Positions 36,924 to 45,213 of a stretch of DNA of 51,294 nucleotides are shown here, one piece after another. Source of the DNA: Bacillota bacterium (lineage in GTDB: Bacteria > Bacillota > Negativicutes > DSM-13327); contig JAGFZX010000043.1 of the NCBI GenBank assembly GCA_017889585.1, positions 1 through 51,294 of the forward strand, in the 5' to 3' direction. Every line of letters starts with the position of its first letter. Position 1 is the first letter of the stretch. A program made the translations under genes and the position numbers. Below the pieces are notes generated by a model. The model was not told the DNA's origin. It did not search any database and worked only from the letters and a program-made list of their open reading frames with translations.

Positions 36924-37202
36924 TTGGGTTTAGTTGAATCCATACGAGACGAGTTCAAAAATGATTTTGTCGCCACATACGGAGAAATATTCGACGTCAT
37001 TAGAGACGGAAAAACATCCCATCAACTCGATGGTATTGTTGAAAATAATCAACTGATAAGGTTATATCATGATGCTGACATCCAAGAGAATGATATTTTA
37101 AAATGCAGAATGGCTGACAATACTTTTATAGTTCAACAAATTGAGCCTGAAATGATAGAAGACGAATGTGTCACCCAGGTTGTTATTTATCGAAAAAAAT
37201 AA
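36924..37202 (+). CDS. Small protein of unknown function
   Basis: A 92-residue soluble protein beginning GLVESIRDEFKNDFVATYGE with an acidic, mostly beta C-terminal half (HDADIQENDILKC, IVQQIEPEMIEDE). TTG at 36924 lies 9 bases after AAGAGGAG; an ATG 9 bases earlier overlaps that site. A hairpin with a T-run follows 100 bases downstream. No family is recognised. Confidence 0.55.
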   Translation: MGLVESIRDEFKNDFVATYGEIFDVIRDGKTSHQLDGIVENNQLIRLYHDADIQENDILKCRMADNTFIVQQIEPEMIEDECVTQVVIYRKK

Positions 37203-37300
37203 ATCAAGAAATAGTCCCAAAAAGTTCTTTCAAGTCAGAAGCCGCCAAGTTACCCTGCCGGCTACAAGTCTTATAGTTTGATGCCATCTTCTTTTTCAAA

Positions 37301-37328
37301 CCTTCGCGGATTCGCGGGGGCTTTTCTT
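37301..37328 (+). terminator. Probable terminator
   Basis: CCTTCGCG and CGCGGGGG pair (with G-T pairs) across GATT, followed by CTTTTCTT. It lies 98 bases after the small gene ending at 37202. The intervening sequence has a GCCG...CGGC stem of unknown meaning. Confidence 0.5.
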
Positions 37329-37439
37329 ATGTCTATTGGGTCTCTTTATTTTTAATAACTACAAACTAACACCAATAACTATATAAAAGTAAACCCTCTG
37401 TAGGAACTATCTATAATTTCGTAATAAGTAAATAAATGG

Positions 37440-37469
37440 TGTTATACACTCGCAATTGGGCGTGTAACA
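37440..37469 (-). terminator. Weak terminator hairpin
   Basis: On the minus strand TGTTACAC pairs with GTGTATAACA (two-base bulge), followed by CCATTTATTT. It begins five bases after the stop of the gene at 37475. Confidence 0.45.
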
Positions 37470-37474
37470 TCATT

Positions 37475-37864
37475 TTAAGCTTCTCCATCATTCTGTTCTT
37501 CATCATCTAATGATACCTTTCCCCAAATTGCACCAGGTTGTTCTAGTAGAGTTTTAACAACCTCTATTACACGATTCTTCGTATCAATTTGTTCTTTCAT
37601 TAGCATTGATACAAAGGCCTGAACACCATCATTACCAACGGTATAAACTGTAAATTTTGTTATATAACAATCTCCATCTTCATTAGGTAATTCAAATATG
37701 AAATCAATATCAGAATAAGTCCTATTCTCTGGTAGGGTTCTAATATATTCGCCTTTTCCATCAGCTTCATAAGTAAGTAAACTGTTTACATATACTGATA
37801 CTACTTCGCTTTCTTCAGATACCTTATTATCATAACAGCCATTTACTCCACAAAAATCTTTCAT
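37475..37864 (-). CDS. Hypothetical protein, acidic C-terminus
   Basis: A 129-residue soluble protein. The start MKDFCGVNGCYDNK carries two Cys, the middle is beta-rich (FIFELPNEDGDCYITKFTVYTVG) and the tail is acidic (SLDDEEQNDGEA). GAGAGGGA precedes the ATG at 37864; an upstream in-frame ATG lacks a site. No family is recognised. It could be one of the small secreted-layer or spore proteins common in Firmicutes, but nothing proves it. Confidence 0.5.
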   Translation of the reverse strand: MKDFCGVNGCYDNKVSEESEVVSVYVNSLLTYEADGKGEYIRTLPENRTYSDIDFIFELPNEDGDCYITKFTVYTVGNDGVQAFVSMLMKEQIDTKNRVIEVVKTLLEQPGAIWGKVSLDDEEQNDGEA

Positions 37865-38228
37865 ATGAAATCCCTCTCTATTTTTCACATATAATCTTTT
37901 ATAGACACAACTAATCCGTTAAAAAGAAGTCAGCAGGTGGTTTCTCTAGTGTATGTATCACGTCCTTATATCTAACACCAATACAAATAAACATTGTTTT
38001 ACATCACGATGTTACATCCATTATAGCCACAATTCATAGCCGCTAACCTCATTGGTATTATTCCAGTATAATACCATCATCGCTAGCACACAATCTAACA
38101 ATGTCCCACAGTAACCATTACCATCCACAAACAAAATTAATAACTCATAACCAGTGACATAAAAACCACTTGCTTCTTTTCATATTATTACCAGTTTGGT
38201 GACTGATGAATATCTGAGGGGTAAGTAA
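37865..38228. other. Intergenic stretch without supported gene
   Basis: A minus-strand frame of about 50 codons (around 38032-38182) reads protein-like, with ASGFYVTGYELLILFVDGNG and later VSGYELWL, but has no start codon or ribosome binding site. It may be a gene remnant. Nothing else is seen. Confidence 0.35.
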
Positions 38229-38254
38229 AAAGCCCTGGACAATGCCAGGGCTTT
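38229..38254 (-). terminator. Rho-independent terminator
   Basis: AAAGCCCTGG and CCAGGGCTTT are perfectly complementary across six bases and are followed by TTACTT on the minus strand, 13 bases past the gene ending at 38268. Confidence 0.8.
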
Positions 38255-38267
38255 AGAAAGTTAGTAT

Positions 38268-38570
38268 TTACGTGGTTGCTTCCACACACACTCCACCAGG
38301 TGCTATAAATAATATTTTTTGTACATTAATCGCGATAATCGTACCTATAGGGAAATCAGGTCCATCCTCCACTTCAAGGGGGCATGTTAGTTGCAACAGA
38401 ATAAATTCCGTTTCTTCCTCCACTTCCACATTCACGTGAATTGGCTGAGCATCATGATGGCGTTCCTCGCTTCCCCCTAAAAATGTTCCAGTCAATGCAT
38501 ACTCATCAAGTACAACAGTTATTAGTATGCCACCGCTGAGATCAAATCCTTTTCCAATTGGAAATTTCAT
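38268..38570 (-). CDS. Hypothetical beta-rich protein
   Basis: A 100-residue protein: MKFPIGKGFDLSGG, then mostly beta-prone segments (ILITVVLDEYALTGTF, EFILLQLTCPLEVEDG, GTIIAINVQKILFIAPGG). No signal peptide. TAGGAGG lies 6 bases before the ATG at 38570, a strong site. It has its own terminator. A His/Glu stretch, SEERHHDAQPIHVNVEVEEE, is in the middle. Family unknown. Confidence 0.6.
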   Translation of the reverse strand: MKFPIGKGFDLSGGILITVVLDEYALTGTFLGGSEERHHDAQPIHVNVEVEEETEFILLQLTCPLEVEDGPDFPIGTIIAINVQKILFIAPGGVCVEATT

Positions 38571-38796
38571 ATTTGTCCTCCTATTTTTATGTCTCAATGG
38601 GTAATCCCTATGTATCATATTCCTCAATTATAATAAAAGTGATATGTAAATAAAAAAAATCAGCTGTAATTAATCCTGCTAACCCTTCATTCTAGATTAT
38701 CAGCCTTGTACCGACGATAAGCACCTACGATGGGCAAATCAAAGAACCATCCAGCCGAAGGTAGAAATCGTAGAATCTTCTTATCTGATTTCTTAG

Positions 38797-39153
38797 TTAT
38801 GAAGTGACTGTAGTAGCAGCGGTAATGGTAACGGCTATAGTAGGAGAAACTGGAATTAACGGAGGAAGATTTGCAAAAAAATCTGTTGCTATTTGTTGGA
38901 TATCCTGGGGCAATCCGATATCTGGAAAATTATTTAATGTGTAGGACTGAAGTGCTTTTACAATCTCTGGCGAGATAATTATTACAGGGTTTGTATCGAT
39001 AGTTGAAGTAGTGGATGTCGGAGAAATAGGAGTGGTAGGAATAATGTCATTAGAAACAATAACATTCATAGCATTACTTGGATTCATTAGAATCGGAAGA
39101 TTTGAATAAATGAAAGATTGCATGGTATCTTGAAAATCAGATTTCAAAGCCAA
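38797..39153 (-). CDS. Hypothetical Thr/Pro/Ser-rich protein
   Basis: A 118-residue protein starting with TTG, 7 bases after GGGAG. The N-terminal FQDTMQSFIYSNLPILMN is followed by a Thr/Ser/Pro stretch (PTTPISPTSTTSTID), a helical part (SPEIVKALQSYTLNNFP) and a Pro/Val/Thr tail. Low-complexity composition like this is common in coat or exosporium-type proteins, but no motif proves it. No family is recognised. Confidence 0.5.
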   Translation of the reverse strand: MALKSDFQDTMQSFIYSNLPILMNPSNAMNVIVSNDIIPTTPISPTSTTSTIDTNPVIIISPEIVKALQSYTLNNFPDIGLPQDIQQIATDFFANLPPLIPVSPTIAVTITAATTVTS

Positions 39154-39286
39154 GATAGCACTCCCTTTAATTTTAAATATTCTAGGTTGTATATCTTATC
39201 AAATTCCTAATAGTTAGATAACCTATGCAAAAGTTGTCAATTGTGTTAATAGATATCAAGCATGTACAGACACCCCTCAATCAACA

Positions 39287-39467
39287 CTATACACCTGAAA
39301 CAGGTCTGCACTCGATCGATCCCACCTTAACCAACGTATTCAAATGTTCATGAACTGCTGCACTACTTTTTAGTCCTACACCTGTACCAATTTCGCCAAC
39401 GGACAGCGAGTACTAGTAAGGCTTGTCACGGATGCATGTAATCGTCTCCGAATTGCTATTCAACCCT
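39287..39467 (-). pseudogene. LexA-like winged-helix remnant
   Basis: Without a start codon, the frame reads YSLSVGEIGTGVGLKSSAAV, HEHLNTLVKVGSIECRP and stops. This matches the second and third helices of the LexA DNA-binding domain (normally PxVREIGEAVGLxSxxTVHxHL). A stop lies just before it and no protease domain follows. It is a decayed fragment. Confidence 0.6.
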
Positions 39468-39617
39468 TTAGATTAGGAGTAATTTAGAAAATTCATTTAT
39501 CAATTCATCCAGCCTTTGGCTAATCATTAAAACATCTGGATGGGATATTCCTTTTTCGAGTGCTGTTATGTGCATTTCTTGCCTTAAGCACTCTATCTTA
39601 TACCATAAATCTTCCAC
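39468..39617 (-). CDS. Spo0E-like aspartyl-phosphate phosphatase
   Basis: A 49-residue protein with the Spo0E-family pattern: IECLRQEMHITALEKG, then a turn and MISQRLDELINEF, where S-Q-x-L-D is the signature of phosphatases that dephosphorylate Spo0A~P. The GTG at 39617 has AAGGA 7 bases before it; an in-frame ATG at 39632 has a poorer site. These proteins form a two-helix hairpin and delay sporulation. The call fits the coat gene and a spore-forming host. It stands alone in the decayed region, downstream of nothing obvious. Confidence 0.75.
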   Translation of the reverse strand: MEDLWYKIECLRQEMHITALEKGISHPDVLMISQRLDELINEFSKLLLI

Positions 39618-39702
39618 GGCAAAATCCTTCATTCTTTCTATTTATTTCGCATATTGCCCATTATATTTGTATATTAATGCAAAATATGTCGAAATATAGT
39701 TA

Positions 39703-39864
39703 CTAATATTTTTTTAAAAATTCCTTATTACATATCCTGCAAATATCCCTTATTCCCAGGCCACTGCCTTTAGTCGAAGGCGCTTGGCGCACATCAAGCA
39801 TAAGATCAATCTCAAATATTCGACCATCTTCCCATTTCAATTTTAATAACTCTGAGGCACACAG
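39703..39864 (-). pseudogene. Remnant of a small conserved-looking protein
   Basis: A 53-codon frame without start codon follows a TAG directly: ASELLKLKWEDGRIFEIDLM, LDVRQAPSTKGSGLGIRDIC, then RICNKEFLKKY. The composition is protein-like and the Cys pair could be part of a zinc site, but the N-terminus is missing. No family is named. Confidence 0.35.
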
Positions 39865-39964
39865 CTAAAAAATAAAAATCTATTGCCAATTTCACAAGTT
39901 CGCTGGGACTTTTCTTGTGTAATATAATGAAATATCAACTTTGGGGATTGAAAATTGTAATATT

Positions 39965-40001
39965 ATGCAATTATTGCATTTATGATAATTATTGATATAA
40001 T
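39965..40001 (+). promoter_or_regulatory. Promoter with overlapping palindromic operator
   Basis: TTGCAT (39974-39979), a 16-base spacer and a consensus TATAAT (39996-40001) form a promoter for the gene at 40092. A perfect 15-base palindrome, ATGCAATTATTGCAT (39965-39979), covers the -35 box, fitting autorepression by the ribbon-helix-helix-like product. Confidence 0.6.
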
Positions 40002-40091
40002 GGAAGTACAAAAGGGACTTTTCAGATAAATTAAATTTCAACTAAAAAAATTATATCATTGTCAGATTTATATTAAGGAGGTTGATTTAAC

Positions 40092-40436
40092 GTGCCAAGA
40101 CTAAAAAAAATAACCGTTAGCGATAAAGCAGAAATTCAACCCATTATCCCGCAGGAAGCAGAATTTGGTATGATGATTCCTGTTTCTACTTCTGATAATG
40201 GAGATATTACCCCTAATATACAAGCTCCTTTGGTTAAAATCTCCAAAAAGGAATTTAAGCAATTACATATAAAAGATACTTATTGGCTTGAAAATGATAT
40301 TTATCAAACTATCGCAGATATGACAGATGGAAAAAAAGGCGCAAAGGCTTTAATCATCAATCAAGCATTAAAAGATTATTTGAATAAAAACAACATCGAA
40401 ATAAAACCACTTAGGGTTAAAGAGAAAAAGAATTAA
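40092..40436 (+). CDS. Possible ribbon-helix-helix DNA-binding protein
   Basis: A 114-residue basic protein. The C-terminal part, YWLENDIYQTIADMTDGKKG followed by AKALIINQALKDYL, has the strand-helix-helix pattern of RHH repressors such as antitoxins and ParG-type proteins. The N-terminal 45 residues look disordered. GTG at 40092 follows AAGGAGG. No toxin or partition ATPase is adjacent. A palindrome in its own promoter suggests autoregulation. The fold assignment is an inference from sequence pattern. Confidence 0.5.
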   Translation: MPRLKKITVSDKAEIQPIIPQEAEFGMMIPVSTSDNGDITPNIQAPLVKISKKEFKQLHIKDTYWLENDIYQTIADMTDGKKGAKALIINQALKDYLNKNNIEIKPLRVKEKKN

Positions 40437-40440
40437 TGAA

Positions 40441-40472
40441 AAACACCTCCAATGATTAGGAGGTGTTTTTTT
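40441..40472 (+). terminator. Rho-independent terminator
   Basis: AAACACCTCC and GGAGGTGTTT pair perfectly across eight bases, followed by T residues. It follows the RHH-like gene and could also stop glnS transcripts on the other strand. Confidence 0.85.
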
Positions 40473-40485
40473 GCGTCATGTTCTA

Positions 40486-42174
40486 TTAAGCTTTTTGGTT
40501 TTTCGCCCAAGAATCCCGTAATCCGACAATACGGTTAAATACAGGTACTTCTGCAGTTGAATCTTTAGCGTCAAGGCAAAAATAACCTTGGCGTAGGAAC
40601 TGATACCTATTTTCTGGAACAGCATTTAACAAGCTTGGTTCAACCATACAAGAAGTAAGTTTTTCCATTGAGTTCGGGTTGATGTCGTCTTTAAAATTCT
40701 TATCAACCTGCTCTGTATCTTGTTCTTCTGATAGCAGATAATCATACAACCGCACGACCGCTTTGACAGCATGGGTTGCTGAAACCCAGTGCAAGGTGCC
40801 TTTGACTTTGCGAGTAGTTGTCCCTGCACCACTTTTGGTTTCAGGATCATATGTACAGCGCAGTTCAATGACTTCACCAGTCTGTTCATCTCTAATGACT
40901 TGTTCACACTTAATAAAATACGCACTTTTCAGACGTACTTCCTGCCCAACTGCCAGACGGAAGAATTTCTTGGGAGGATTCTCCATGAAATCGTCCTGCT
41001 CAATATATAATTCTCGAGAAAATGGAATAGTACGCATTCCTGTTTCAGGCTGCTCTGGATTATTCTCAATTTCCAATTCTTCTACTTGTCCCTCAGGATA
41101 GTTTTCAATCACTACTTTTAGCGGACGCAGTACAGCCATTGCCCGCAGAGCTTTTGTATTCAAGTCTTCCCGTATACAATGTTCAAGCATGGCAATATCA
41201 ACAGTACTATTGCTTTTAGCCACCCCAATACGCTCACAAAAATCCCGAATAGCTTCTGGAGTGTAACCCCGGCGGCGCAGTCCTGAGAGGGTTGGCATCC
41301 TAGGATCATCCCAGCCATCTACAAGGCCTTCTTCGACTAGTGCCCGCAGTTTACGCTTACTCATCACCATATTGGTCACATTCAGACGAGCAAATTCAAT
41401 CTGTTGGGGACGTTTTTCCATATTAAGTGCTGCAATCAGCCAATCATACAGTGGACGATGATCTTCAAACTCTAAAGTACAAATAGAATGTGTAATACCT
41501 TCTATAGCATCAGAAATAGGATGAGCGTAATCATACATTGGATAAATACACCACTTATTCCCTGTGCGGTGATGCTCTGCCCGCATAATACGGTATAAAA
41601 TCGGGTCCCGCAGATTGACATTGGGTGAAGACATATCAATTTTAGCCCGTAGCACCCGTGAGCCATCAGCAAATTCCCCTGCCTTCATACCTGCGAACAG
41701 TTCTAAATTTTCTGCCACAGTGCGGTTACGATAAGGGCTTTCTGTACCTGGTTCAGTCAGGGTACCCCGATATTCCCGTATTTGCTGAGCAGTGAGGTCA
41801 CAGACATATGCATTGCCCGTATTTATAAGCTTAATAGCATATTCATAGATTTGATCAAAGTAGTCTGAGGCATAAAACATCCGATCATCCCAGTCAAACC
41901 CCAGCCACTTTACATCTTCTTGAATTGATTCTACGTACTCAATTTCCTCTCTGCTAGGATTGGTATCATCAAATCGCAAATTGCATAATCCTTTATATTC
42001 ATTGGCAATACCAAAATTAAGGCAAATGGATTTTGCATGACCGATGTGTAAGTAACCGTTAGGTTCAGGCGGGAAACGAGTATGTACTCGGCTATTATTT
42101 TTATTGGCTTTCAAATCTTCATTAATAATATTTTGAATAAAATTTGAAGATATAACAGTATTAGTTGTCGTCAT
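40486..42174 (-). CDS. glnS: Glutaminyl-tRNA synthetase
   Basis: A 562-residue class I enzyme that charges tRNA-Gln. The ATP site motifs are [10 protein letters not shown] (HIGH) and VMSKRKL (KMSKS). [19 protein letters not shown] and the specific [16 protein letters not shown] are GlnRS/GluRS-type hallmarks, and the C-terminal beta-barrels are present (about 340-555). The length matches E. coli GlnRS (554). Most Firmicutes lack GlnRS and use GatCAB, so this supports the Negativicutes assignment or points to transfer. GGGAG precedes the ATG. Confidence 0.95.
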   Translation of the reverse strand: MTTTNTVISSNFIQNIINEDLKANKNNSRVHTRFPPEPNGYLHIGHAKSICLNFGIANEYKGLCNLRFDDTNPSREEIEYVESIQEDVKWLGFDWDDRMFYASDYFDQIYEYAIKLINTGNAYVCDLTAQQIREYRGTLTEPGTESPYRNRTVAENLELFAGMKAGEFADGSRVLRAKIDMSSPNVNLRDPILYRIMRAEHHRTGNKWCIYPMYDYAHPISDAIEGITHSICTLEFEDHRPLYDWLIAALNMEKRPQQIEFARLNVTNMVMSKRKLRALVEEGLVDGWDDPRMPTLSGLRRRGYTPEAIRDFCERIGVAKSNSTVDIAMLEHCIREDLNTKALRAMAVLRPLKVVIENYPEGQVEELEIENNPEQPETGMRTIPFSRELYIEQDDFMENPPKKFFRLAVGQEVRLKSAYFIKCEQVIRDEQTGEVIELRCTYDPETKSGAGTTTRKVKGTLHWVSATHAVKAVVRLYDYLLSEEQDTEQVDKNFKDDINPNSMEKLTSCMVEPSLLNAVPENRYQFLRQGYFCLDAKDSTAEVPVFNRIVGLRDSWAKNQKA

Positions 42175-42318
42175 CTATAAAACTCCCTCGTGGTTTTTTT
42201 GCTTTATTCAGTGTTCGTCATCTATCCAATATTTCCTGCTTAAGATCAGTATTACTCACACATAAAGCTAAAATAACCCTATTTTATATAATTATTCTTA
42301 TATTTATAAAGAAGACTT

Positions 42319-42375
42319 GATTCAGATGGAGTTTTAACTCCACCTGAGTCTTAGAGCGATTTAGTCACCGAATCG
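42319..42375. repeat. Pair of adjacent palindromes
   Basis: GATTCAGATGGAGTT (42319-42333) pairs with AACTCCACCTGAGTC (42336-42350) with two G-T pairs, and CGATT...AATCG follows at 42357-42375. No T-run. It may be a dispersed intergenic palindromic repeat. Confidence 0.5.
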
Positions 42376-42391
42376 ATTAAAAAACGTAAAA

Positions 42392-42410
42392 CCCTGACTG
42401 GACGTCAGGG
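42392..42410 (-). terminator. Terminator of the gene at 42440
   Basis: On the minus strand CCCTGAC and GTCAGGG pair across GTCCA, followed by TTTTACGTTTTTT. Confidence 0.8.
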
Positions 42411-42439
42411 AGATTAAAAGTGTTCCATTTTTTGCTTGC

Positions 42440-43003
42440 TTATTGAATTTTAAACGTTTCTGCAAGTTTCTTTATTTCCAATGAGGAGTTTGATTGATAT
42501 AAGTCAATCAATTCTTTTTGTTGCTGACTTTGGCGATAAAGAGTGCTCTTTTGGTGTAGTAAATACCCTTCAGTTAATTTAATAAATTTAACTCTACAAG
42601 AAATACTTTCATCCATATCATGAGATACTTGTTTTAAAATTTTTTGTTGTTCTATCGTAAGTTCTTTAGGCAGTTGCAAAGAAGAATAAGCACCCTCTAG
42701 ATTTTCCAAGTTTTCCTGGACAGCATCTAACTTCCCATATATGCCCTCTTGATCGGTATCTGTTAATATCTCGTTTAAAGTTTTCCATTGCTCATTCACA
42801 GCATTCGTCTTTAATTCAAATTCCTTCATCCACGATTTTAAAGCATCTTGCTGCTGTTCAAATGTATAAGCCTGGGAAGTGTCAACCTCAGCAGGATGAT
42901 CAGCCGGAGATTTAGAAAATTTGGGTCCTAATATCCAAAGTGTAACAAATAAAACAACTAGGCAAGCACAGCCTATTTTAAATTTTTCTTTTAAACTCAA
43001 CAC
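42440..43003 (-). CDS. Membrane-anchored helical protein, unknown
   Basis: A 187-residue protein with one N-terminal membrane helix (about 9-27, IGCACLVVLFVTLWILG) and a long helical, Gln/Glu-rich extracytoplasmic part with coiled-coil character (WMKEFELKTNAVNEQWKTL, LDAVQENLENLEGAYSSL). A Cys at about 136 lies in SISCRVKFIKL. GTG at 43003 follows AAGG at about 11 bases; a TTG follows directly. The family is not recognised. Monocistronic with a terminator. Confidence 0.6.
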   Translation of the reverse strand: MLSLKEKFKIGCACLVVLFVTLWILGPKFSKSPADHPAEVDTSQAYTFEQQQDALKSWMKEFELKTNAVNEQWKTLNEILTDTDQEGIYGKLDAVQENLENLEGAYSSLQLPKELTIEQQKILKQVSHDMDESISCRVKFIKLTEGYLLHQKSTLYRQSQQQKELIDLYQSNSSLEIKKLAETFKIQ

Positions 43004-43381
43004 TAATCACCGACCTTTCAAATGAGAAATCTCACCCCCTTACTATTCGACATTTATTATTATTCTCCTTGTTATGTAGAGTTGATTATAAGTCCGCTTC
43101 CTAGTTTAAAACATTTAATAATTCTAAGAAACCAACCAACACCTCTATGGACAATAGGAATATCAGTCTGCCATCCCCTTGTATCTATTTATCTAAAATA
43201 ACCATATTTCAGATAATCATTCCTGGATTATAAATTAAAATATAAATCCTCCAACTACGTACATTTATGGTAATATATACATATATATTATATATTAGGC
43301 ATTCTACTCGAAACCTTTTAATTACAGCTTACAATTCTACAATAATGACCAATCTTAGTATCGTATAAGGAGATGACCATC
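43004..43381. other. AT-rich intergenic stretch without recognised gene
   Basis: Contains only short AT-rich repeats (for example ATATATACATATATATTATA near 43275) that could hold promoters for the flanking divergent genes. No ORF with a ribosome binding site or structured RNA consensus was recognised. Confidence 0.4.
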
Positions 43382-44695
43382 TTGCATAAGCAACTATTAA
43401 AGCAACAAGTATGTACCGCAATCAAAGAACATGCAGTCGAAATAATCGCTCTGGCAAATTCCATCGCTAACCAACCCGAACTTGGCTTCAAAGAGCATAA
43501 CACTGCAAACAAGATCGCTAAAATATTTAACCAATATAATATTCCCTACACCACAGGCCATGCCATAACAGGTGTAAAAGGACGGCTATCAGGTAAAACA
43601 TCCACTCGCAATATTGCAGTACTAGGTGAAATGGATGCTGTAACTTGTTTTGAACACCCCTTAGCTGATGGGAATACAGGTGCAGCCCATGCCTGCGGCC
43701 ATCACGCACAAGTTGCCGCCATGGTCGGTTGCGGCATAGGTCTCATCACCGCAGGGATTATGGAGCATTTGGACGGAGATGTAACACTTTTTGCCGTACC
43801 AGCTGAAGAATACGTAGAAATAGAATATCGTAATCAACTGCGAGAGCAAGGCATAATTGGCTATTTAAGCGGTAAATCTGAACTCATCCGTCAAGGCGCC
43901 TTTGACGATATTGATATGGCCATGATGATTCATTTGTCAACAGAGGGCGAAGCAGAGCGTACTATCCAAATAGGTGGCACCAGTAACGGCTTTATCGGAA
44001 AAATGATTAAATATACAGGCAAAGAAGCCCATGCTGCCGGTGCTCCCCATGAGGGAGTCAATGCCCTCAATGCCGCTATGATAGCCATGATGGCCGTAAA
44101 TGCCCAACGAGAAACTTTCAAAGATGAAGATTATGTCCGTTTTCACCCCATCATTACAAAAGGTGGCGACCTAGTTAACATTGTCCCTGCCGAGGTCCGT
44201 ATGGAAAGCTATGTTCGGGCCCGAACACTTGACGCTATGATAGATGCTAACAAAAAAGTAAATCGAGCACTACAAGCCGGTGCTGATGCCGTTGGTGCTC
44301 AGGTAGAAATTAATGATTTACCTGGATTTATGCCGATGATTAATAATCCTGAGATGAGCCAACTGTTCAGCAATAATGCGACTGAACTATTAAGCGAACA
44401 GTCTATTAAACAACTACATCATCATGCTGCCAGCACTGACATGGGGGACTTAGCCCATATTATGCCTGTCATTCATCCTTGGATAGGCGGAGTAAAAGGC
44501 AATGCCCATACTCGCGACTTTACGGTATCTGATCCAGAGATGGTCTATATCATATCAGCCCAATGCATGGCTATGACAGTCATTGATCTACTAACAGATA
44601 ATGCCTCTCAAGCCGAGGCTGTACTTAATTCACACACCGCCAAAATGACCAAGAAGGAATATATCTCCTTCATGGATAGTATTAGCAAAAAATAG
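43382..44695 (+). CDS. M20D-family amidohydrolase (AbgB/HipO-like)
   Basis: A 437-residue zinc hydrolase of the M20D branch, which removes N-acyl or N-aminobenzoyl groups from amino acids. The motifs are GEMDAV, AHACGHHAQVAAM (metal Cys/His-His), VPAEEYVE (catalytic Glu pair), GKEAHAAGAPHEG and ASTDMGD. TTG at 43382 lies 9 bases after AAGGAG; an ATG 9 bases earlier overlaps the site. It faces the DUF3100 gene pair convergently, and such hydrolases and DUF3100 proteins may form a transport-hydrolysis unit. The substrate is unknown. Confidence 0.88.
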   Translation: MHKQLLKQQVCTAIKEHAVEIIALANSIANQPELGFKEHNTANKIAKIFNQYNIPYTTGHAITGVKGRLSGKTSTRNIAVLGEMDAVTCFEHPLADGNTGAAHACGHHAQVAAMVGCGIGLITAGIMEHLDGDVTLFAVPAEEYVEIEYRNQLREQGIIGYLSGKSELIRQGAFDDIDMAMMIHLSTEGEAERTIQIGGTSNGFIGKMIKYTGKEAHAAGAPHEGVNALNAAMIAMMAVNAQRETFKDEDYVRFHPIITKGGDLVNIVPAEVRMESYVRARTLDAMIDANKKVNRALQAGADAVGAQVEINDLPGFMPMINNPEMSQLFSNNATELLSEQSIKQLHHHAASTDMGDLAHIMPVIHPWIGGVKGNAHTRDFTVSDPEMVYIISAQCMAMTVIDLLTDNASQAEAVLNSHTAKMTKKEYISFMDSISKK

Positions 44696-44719
44696 CTATC
44701 ACTTCTTTACATATTATTG

Positions 44720-44751
44720 AAAAAAGCAAGCAAAAAGTTGCTTGCTTTTTT
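44720..44751. terminator. Bidirectional terminator
   Basis: AAAAAAGCAAGCAA and TTGCTTGCTTTTTT pair perfectly across four bases, between the convergent M20D gene and the small membrane protein gene. Confidence 0.88.
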
Positions 44752-44766
44752 ACTGCCTATATAGCA

Positions 44767-45213
44767 TTAAATAATACCTTCCAGCCTCAGCATAACTTCA
44801 GCAACAGCAGTAGCGCATATAAATGTTCCAGTATATACAGCTAATGCTACCACTACAATACGCCAGGACATTTTCTTAAACATAGCCAAATCTTTACCGA
44901 TTGATAATCCAGCATAAGCTAGTATCGGTGTTGTCAATGCCAAAAAATCTACTTTACTGGTATAATCTATAATTACTTTAGCATATGGCGAAATAGGTGA
45001 TGTTGATAATAGAGCAATTACCGAAATCCAGAATACCATCGGCAATTTAATGGGAATGAACTTAGCTAGTGCTATTCCGAGTAACGTAATTACCATCATA
45101 ATCAAATAACCGATAATAGCCTCTGTCATTGGAAAATAATAACCAATTGTATTGCCTGCAATCGTCATAATACCCATAATCAATAATACTAAGGTTGTTT
45201 CTACTAATTTCAT
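44767..45213 (-). CDS. Small membrane protein partner of DUF3100
   Basis: A 148-residue protein with four or five membrane helices (VETTLVLLIMGIMTIAGNTIG, AIIGYLIMMVITLLGIALA, LPMVFWISVIALLS, IVVVALAVYTGTFICATAVAE). The loop SKVDFLALTTPILAYAGLSIGKD resembles half of a secondary transporter. Its ATG overlaps the DUF3100 stop by four bases (ATGA), so the two are almost certainly made together and probably form one complex. The family name is not recognised. Confidence 0.75.
   Translation of the reverse strand: MKLVETTLVLLIMGIMTIAGNTIGYYFPMTEAIIGYLIMMVITLLGIALAKFIPIKLPMVFWISVIALLSTSPISPYAKVIIDYTSKVDFLALTTPILAYAGLSIGKDLAMFKKMSWRIVVVALAVYTGTFICATAVAEVMLRLEGII

Noticed and set aside
37203..37300. 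GCCG...CGGC hairpin region considered as a cyclic di-GMP riboswitch
   Set aside because: The conserved blocks of GEMM-type riboswitches are not present in the required order on either strand.
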